DNA of 8,021 nt from an uncultured Gemmatimonadales bacterium (lineage in GTDB: Bacteria; Gemmatimonadota; Gemmatimonadetes; Longimicrobiales; Gaopeijiaceae), in contig CALJLC010000254.1 of assembly GCA_937982605.1 (NCBI GenBank), forward strand, positions 1-8,021. The letters run 5' to 3'. Of this stretch, positions 4,803-8,021 are shown piece after piece. The first letter of the stretch is position 1, and each line of letters begins with the position of its first letter. The position numbers and the translations under genes were made by a program. The notes beneath the pieces are model-generated. The model saw nothing but the letters and a program-made list of their open reading frames with translations, ran no database searches and was not told the DNA's origin.

Positions 4803-7223
4803 ATGAAGTCGGACAAGTATTTGAATGACACGCGCCTGATCGGCAAGCCCCAGCGCAAGATCGAGGGGCTCGCCAAGTCGACCGGTCGGTCCGTGTACAC
4901 CGACGACCTGACGTTCCCGGGGATGCTCCACGGCAAGATCCTCCGCAGCCCGCACGCCCACGCGCGCATCGTGTCGATCGACACCTCCCGGGCGGCGGCG
5001 CTGGAGGCGGTCCACGGCGTCATCACCGGAGGCGACATGCCGGTGACGGATGGCATCGTCCCGTGCACGCCCGACGAGAATCCGCTCTGCCTCGACCGGG
5101 TGCGCTACATCGGCGACGGCGTCGCGGCGGTGGCCGCGGTCGACGAGGACACGGCGCTGGCCGCGCTCGAGCTCATCGACGTCGAGTACGAGGAGCTGCC
5201 GGCGTTCTTCGACCCGCACGACGCCGCGGATGCGGACGGCTCGACACCGTACATCCACGATCCGAAGAAGGAAGGCCGCAACGGCAACGTCACCAAGGTG
5301 GTCCACCTCGAGTTCGGCGAGGTCGACGAGGGGCTCGAGTCGGCCGATGTCGTGGTCGAGGGCGACTACTTCTTCGAGGGCACGACCCACGCCCCGATCG
5401 AGCCGCACTGTGCCATCGGGCAGTGGGACGGCGCCGGTGGGCTGACCGTCTGGTCGGCCACGCAGGTGCCGCACTATCTGCACCGGGAGTTGGCGCGTGT
5501 GCTCGGCCTGGAGCAGGCCCGCGTCCGGGTGCTGCAGCCGCTGGTCGGCGGCGCCTTCGGCGGGAAGAGCGAGCCCTTCGACCTCGAGTTCTGCGTCGCG
5601 AAGCTGGCGATGGTGACGGGCCGGCCGGTGAAGATCCTCTACACCCGCGAGGAGGTCTTCTACGCGCACCGGGGCCGCCACCCGTTCCACATGCGCTACC
5701 GGACGGGCGCCGACCGGCACGGCAGGCTCACCTCCGTCGACGCGAAGATCCTCCTCGACGGCGGCGCCTACGCCTCGTTCGGGCTGGTGACGACGTACTA
5801 CTCGGGGCAGCTCCTGTGCGCGCCGTACGCCATGCCGGCGTACCGCTTCGACTCGACGCGTGTCTACACGAACAAGCCCGCGTGCGGGCCCAAGCGTGGG
5901 CACGGCTCGGTCCAGCCGCGCTTTGCCTTCGAGGTCCAGATCGACAAGCTGGCCGAGCGTGTGGGTCTCGATCCGATCGAGTTCCGGCGGCGCAACTTCA
6001 TCGGCTCGAACACCCGGACGGTCAACGAGCTGAGGGTGACCTCGAACGGCTTCCTCGAGTGCCTCGAATCCGTCGAGCGCGCCAGCGAGTGGTCCAGGAA
6101 GTTCCGCCAGCTCCCCTTCGGGCGCGGCGTCGGCGTGGCCGGCTCCACCTACATCTCGGGCACGAACTATCCGATCTATCCGAACGAGATGCCCCAGTCC
6201 GCGGTCCAGATGCAGATCGACCGGAGCGGACGGGTCGCGGTCTTCAGCGGCGCCAGCGAGATCGGTCAGGGATGCGATTCCGTGGTGGCGTACATCGCGG
6301 CCGAGGAGCTCGGCGTGCCGCTCGAATGGGTCCGCGTGCTCCGCGGCGACACCGACTTCACGCCGGTCGACCTCGGTGCCTACTCGAGCCGCGTGACCTT
6401 CATGCTCGGCAACGCCGCGATCGACGCGGCGACCAAGCTGCGCAAGCTGGTGCAGAAGGCGGTCGGGCAGGCGTGGGACGTGCCGCCGGGCGAGGTGCTC
6501 CTGGCCGGCGGCCAGGCGCTCTGGGCGCCCGACACCTCCCGGCAGATGCCGATCGCCGAGGCGTTCAACCTGGCCGAAGCGGCGTTCGGGACGCTCGGCG
6601 CCACCGGGTGGTACAACACGCCGAAGGACGTCCACGGCGAGTACCGCGGCGGGACGATCGGCGCGTCCCCGGCGTACTCGTTCACCGCGCACGTGGCCGA
6701 GGTCGAGGTCGACGTCGAGACCGGCGTCGTGGAGGTGCAGAAGATCTGGGTGGCGCACGACTGCGGCCGCGCGCTCAACCCGGTCCTCGTGGAGGGCCAG
6801 ATGGAGGGTTCGGCGTACATGGGCTTCGGCGAGGCCCTGATGGAGGAGCACGTGGTGAAGGACGCGGATCACGGCCGCGCCGGGCTGCACAACGCGCCGT
6901 CGCTGCTCGACTACAGGATCCCGACGTCGCTCGATACTCCGGCGCTCGAGTCGCTCATCGTCGAATCGATCGATCCCGAGGGGCCGTACGGCGCCAAGGA
7001 AGCCGGGGAGGGCCCGCTCCACCCGTCGATCCCGGCGATCGCCAACGCGATCCACGACGCGATCGGCGTGCGCATGGACCGCCTGCCGTTCTCGGCGCCG
7101 CACGTCTGGCGGGCCGTCGAGGCGGCGCGTGAGGCCGGATCGCTCAGCAAGCCCGCGGCGCCCTCGAGCGCTCCGGCCCGCCGCGCTCGCCCGGCCGCCG
7201 CCGAAGCGGTCTCGGCCGACTGA
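4803..7223 (+). CDS. molybdopterin-binding large subunit of a molybdenum hydroxylase, 4-hydroxybenzoyl-CoA reductase alpha-like
   Basis: An 806-residue catalytic subunit of the xanthine dehydrogenase family, which binds molybdopterin cofactor. The hammerhead domain spans about 20-135 (TGRSVYTDDL, LRSPHAHARI, VRYIGDGVAAVAA). The first cofactor domain spans about 160-400, with THAPIEPH, the GGAFGGK loop at 249-255 and CGPKRGHG at 361-368. The second spans about 430-745, with GASEIGQG (Q489), LGAYSSRVTFMLGNA at 524-538, RALNPVLVEGQ, and the catalytic glutamate E733 in GPYGAKEAGEG. From memory, the CG..RGHG and YSSRVTF.LGNA motifs resemble HcrA of Thauera rather than xanthine dehydrogenase or CO dehydrogenase, so an aryl-CoA or other aromatic substrate is plausible but unproven. 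A low-complexity Ala/Pro/Arg tail (about 776-806) extends past the family's usual end. It has no signal peptide. The FAD subunit usual for this family is not in the window. Confidence 0.92.
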   Translation: MKSDKYLNDTRLIGKPQRKIEGLAKSTGRSVYTDDLTFPGMLHGKILRSPHAHARIVSIDTSRAAALEAVHGVITGGDMPVTDGIVPCTPDENPLCLDRVRYIGDGVAAVAAVDEDTALAALELIDVEYEELPAFFDPHDAADADGSTPYIHDPKKEGRNGNVTKVVHLEFGEVDEGLESADVVVEGDYFFEGTTHAPIEPHCAIGQWDGAGGLTVWSATQVPHYLHRELARVLGLEQARVRVLQPLVGGAFGGKSEPFDLEFCVAKLAMVTGRPVKILYTREEVFYAHRGRHPFHMRYRTGADRHGRLTSVDAKILLDGGAYASFGLVTTYYSGQLLCAPYAMPAYRFDSTRVYTNKPACGPKRGHGSVQPRFAFEVQIDKLAERVGLDPIEFRRRNFIGSNTRTVNELRVTSNGFLECLESVERASEWSRKFRQLPFGRGVGVAGSTYISGTNYPIYPNEMPQSAVQMQIDRSGRVAVFSGASEIGQGCDSVVAYIAAEELGVPLEWVRVLRGDTDFTPVDLGAYSSRVTFMLGNAAIDAATKLRKLVQKAVGQAWDVPPGEVLLAGGQALWAPDTSRQMPIAEAFNLAEAAFGTLGATGWYNTPKDVHGEYRGGTIGASPAYSFTAHVAEVEVDVETGVVEVQKIWVAHDCGRALNPVLVEGQMEGSAYMGFGEALMEEHVVKDADHGRAGLHNAPSLLDYRIPTSLDTPALESLIVESIDPEGPYGAKEAGEGPLHPSIPAIANAIHDAIGVRMDRLPFSAPHVWRAVEAAREAGSLSKPAAPSSAPARRARPAAAEAVSAD

Positions 7224-7240
7224 GGGCGGAGGTCGTGCGC

Positions 7241-7273
7241 ATGAGTGCGGGGACGCGAGGGCGGGGTCGATGA
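7241..7273 (+). other. possible ten-codon leader ORF coupled to the DUF1460 gene
   Basis: ATG at 7241 opens a ten-codon frame (MSAGTRGRGR) ending in TGA at 7271-7273, which overlaps the DUF1460 start as ATGA. GGAGG at 7228-7232 lies 8 bases before it, a better-placed ribosome binding site than that of the downstream gene (GAGGG at 7257-7261, 8 bases before 7270). It may couple translation after the large subunit gene, or be chance; the peptide itself has no recognisable feature. Confidence 0.25.
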
Positions 7274-8021
7274 CCACCAAGGCGTATCGCGCGATCATGG
7301 GGCCGATCGCCGTCGTGCTCCTCTTCGTGGCCGGGATGTACCTGTCCCCGTTCGAGCCGCATCCGCCGCCCGTGGGTCCGGCCGGCACGCCGCTCGGGCA
7401 GATCTCGTGGGACGACGAGGACTGGGACGTGCTGGCCCTCACGCTGCGCCGCGCGCTCGACGAGGGCGTCGACACGCTCCCGATCGGGGAGGCGATGGGT
7501 CGCGTCGGTCGGAGCCTTGTCGGAACGCCGTACGTGCCCCACACGCTGGAGGTCGAGGGCCCCGAGCGTCTCGTCATCGACTTCAGCGGCCTCGACTGCG
7601 TCACGTTCGTCGAGAACGTCTGGGCGACCGCGGCGTTGCTCCGCGCCGGTGTGGATTACGCGGACCGGGCCGCGGTCGAGGACGAGTACGAGCGGTTGCT
7701 CGGGCTGATCCGGTATCGCCGGGGCTACATCGACGGCTATCCGAGTCGGCTGCACTACTTCAGCGAGTGGATCGCCGACGCGGAGCAGAAGCTCCTCGTC
7801 GAGGACGTGACAGAGGAGCTCGGTGGCACACCCGACCGCGAGCCGATCGACTTCATGTCGACCCATCCCGACGCCTACCGGCAGCTCGCCGATCCGGAGG
7901 CCCTCGAGGCGATTCGCGAGATCGAGGCCCGACTGAGCGCGCGGGGCCGGCTCTATCTGCCGGAGGATCGCATCGCGGCCGCCTCGGCCTCGATCCGCGA
8001 GGGCGACATCATCGCGGCGAC
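7270..8021 (+). CDS. DUF1460 family protein, N-acetylmuramoyl-L-alanine amidase-like (3' end outside window)
   Basis: The first 250 codons of a DUF1460 protein, cut by the right edge. The family belongs to the NlpC/P60-like cysteine peptidases, and characterised members cleave the MurNAc-L-Ala bond of peptidoglycan fragments. Residues 11-26 are a hydrophobic signal or membrane anchor, followed by a Pro-rich linker, so it is exported or anchored in the membrane. The domain starts near residue 74 (AMGRVGRSLVGTPYV). The catalytic cysteine is C110 in DFSGLDCVTFVENVW. SRLHYFSEWIAD at 159-170, VEDVTEELGG, IDFMSTHPDAY and IREGDIIAA at 242-250 are all typical. The catalytic histidine is expected beyond the edge. 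The ATG at 7270 is preferred because no other in-frame start lies between it and the upstream gene. It begins 46 bases after the large subunit stop, with no terminator seen, so it may be cotranscribed; a functional link is not obvious. Confidence 0.88.
   Translation, partial: MTTKAYRAIMGPIAVVLLFVAGMYLSPFEPHPPPVGPAGTPLGQISWDDEDWDVLALTLRRALDEGVDTLPIGEAMGRVGRSLVGTPYVPHTLEVEGPERLVIDFSGLDCVTFVENVWATAALLRAGVDYADRAAVEDEYERLLGLIRYRRGYIDGYPSRLHYFSEWIADAEQKLLVEDVTEELGGTPDREPIDFMSTHPDAYRQLADPEALEAIREIEARLSARGRLYLPEDRIAAASASIREGDIIAA

Noticed and set aside
5063..7132. A 689-codon plus-strand frame inside the large subunit gene
   Set aside because: A shifted frame of a gene with intact catalytic motifs; its composition is Arg/Gly/Ala-rich with no domains.
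3681..7604. A 1307-codon minus-strand open frame covering the hydroxylase genes
   Set aside because: Only its last 138 codons (bacilliredoxin) look like a protein. The rest is antisense to two clear genes, rich in Arg/Asp/Val/Leu and free of motifs, as expected from G/C-biased third positions.

Overview
The window is GC-rich DNA (by eye about 70% G+C, with strong G/C bias at third codon positions) from a bacterium with many exported proteins. The gene mix fits a member of Gemmatimonadota or a similar high-GC phylum. It contains an exported M20 peptidase, an exported DUF1028 protein, a small secreted protein of a kind I associate with Gemmatimonadota, a CGC-type bacilliredoxin and a DUF1460 amidase-like protein. 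This placement is an inference from gene content only; there is no rRNA or marker gene here. The GC bias keeps several antisense frames open for very long stretches (one of 1307 codons), and I treat these as shadows.

Layout. Bases 1-246 hold no gene I can support. Bases 247-2821 are a tight plus-strand operon: exported M20 metallopeptidase, small cupin, exported DUF1028 protein. Each junction overlaps (TGATG, then GTGA), so the three are probably translated in a coupled way. A strong hairpin at 2883-2916 separates this operon from a convergent minus-strand gene for a 133-residue secreted protein (2982-3383). Behind that gene, also on the minus strand, lie a hairpin terminator (3570-3598) and a bacilliredoxin gene (3681-4097).

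A divergent control region (about 4101-4238) separates the bacilliredoxin from a plus-strand molybdenum hydroxylase locus. That locus comprises a 2Fe-2S small subunit (4239-4730) and a molybdopterin-binding large subunit (4803-7223), most like the gamma and alpha subunits of 4-hydroxybenzoyl-CoA reductase. No FAD-binding subunit is present in the window. A G-tract cluster lies between the two subunit genes. After a 46-base gap comes a DUF1460 (NlpC/P60-like amidase) gene that runs off the right edge.

How they may work together: the first operon looks like an exported peptide or amide hydrolysis module with a cytoplasmic cupin partner. The second is a two-subunit hydroxylase whose substrate and electron partner cannot be read from the sequence, next to a thiol-redox protein that may share its regulation. 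I see no mobile element, CRISPR array, tRNA or rRNA, and no clear novel multi-gene system. The oddest points are the fused-by-overlap M20/cupin/DUF1028 operon, the missing FAD subunit and the structured control regions.
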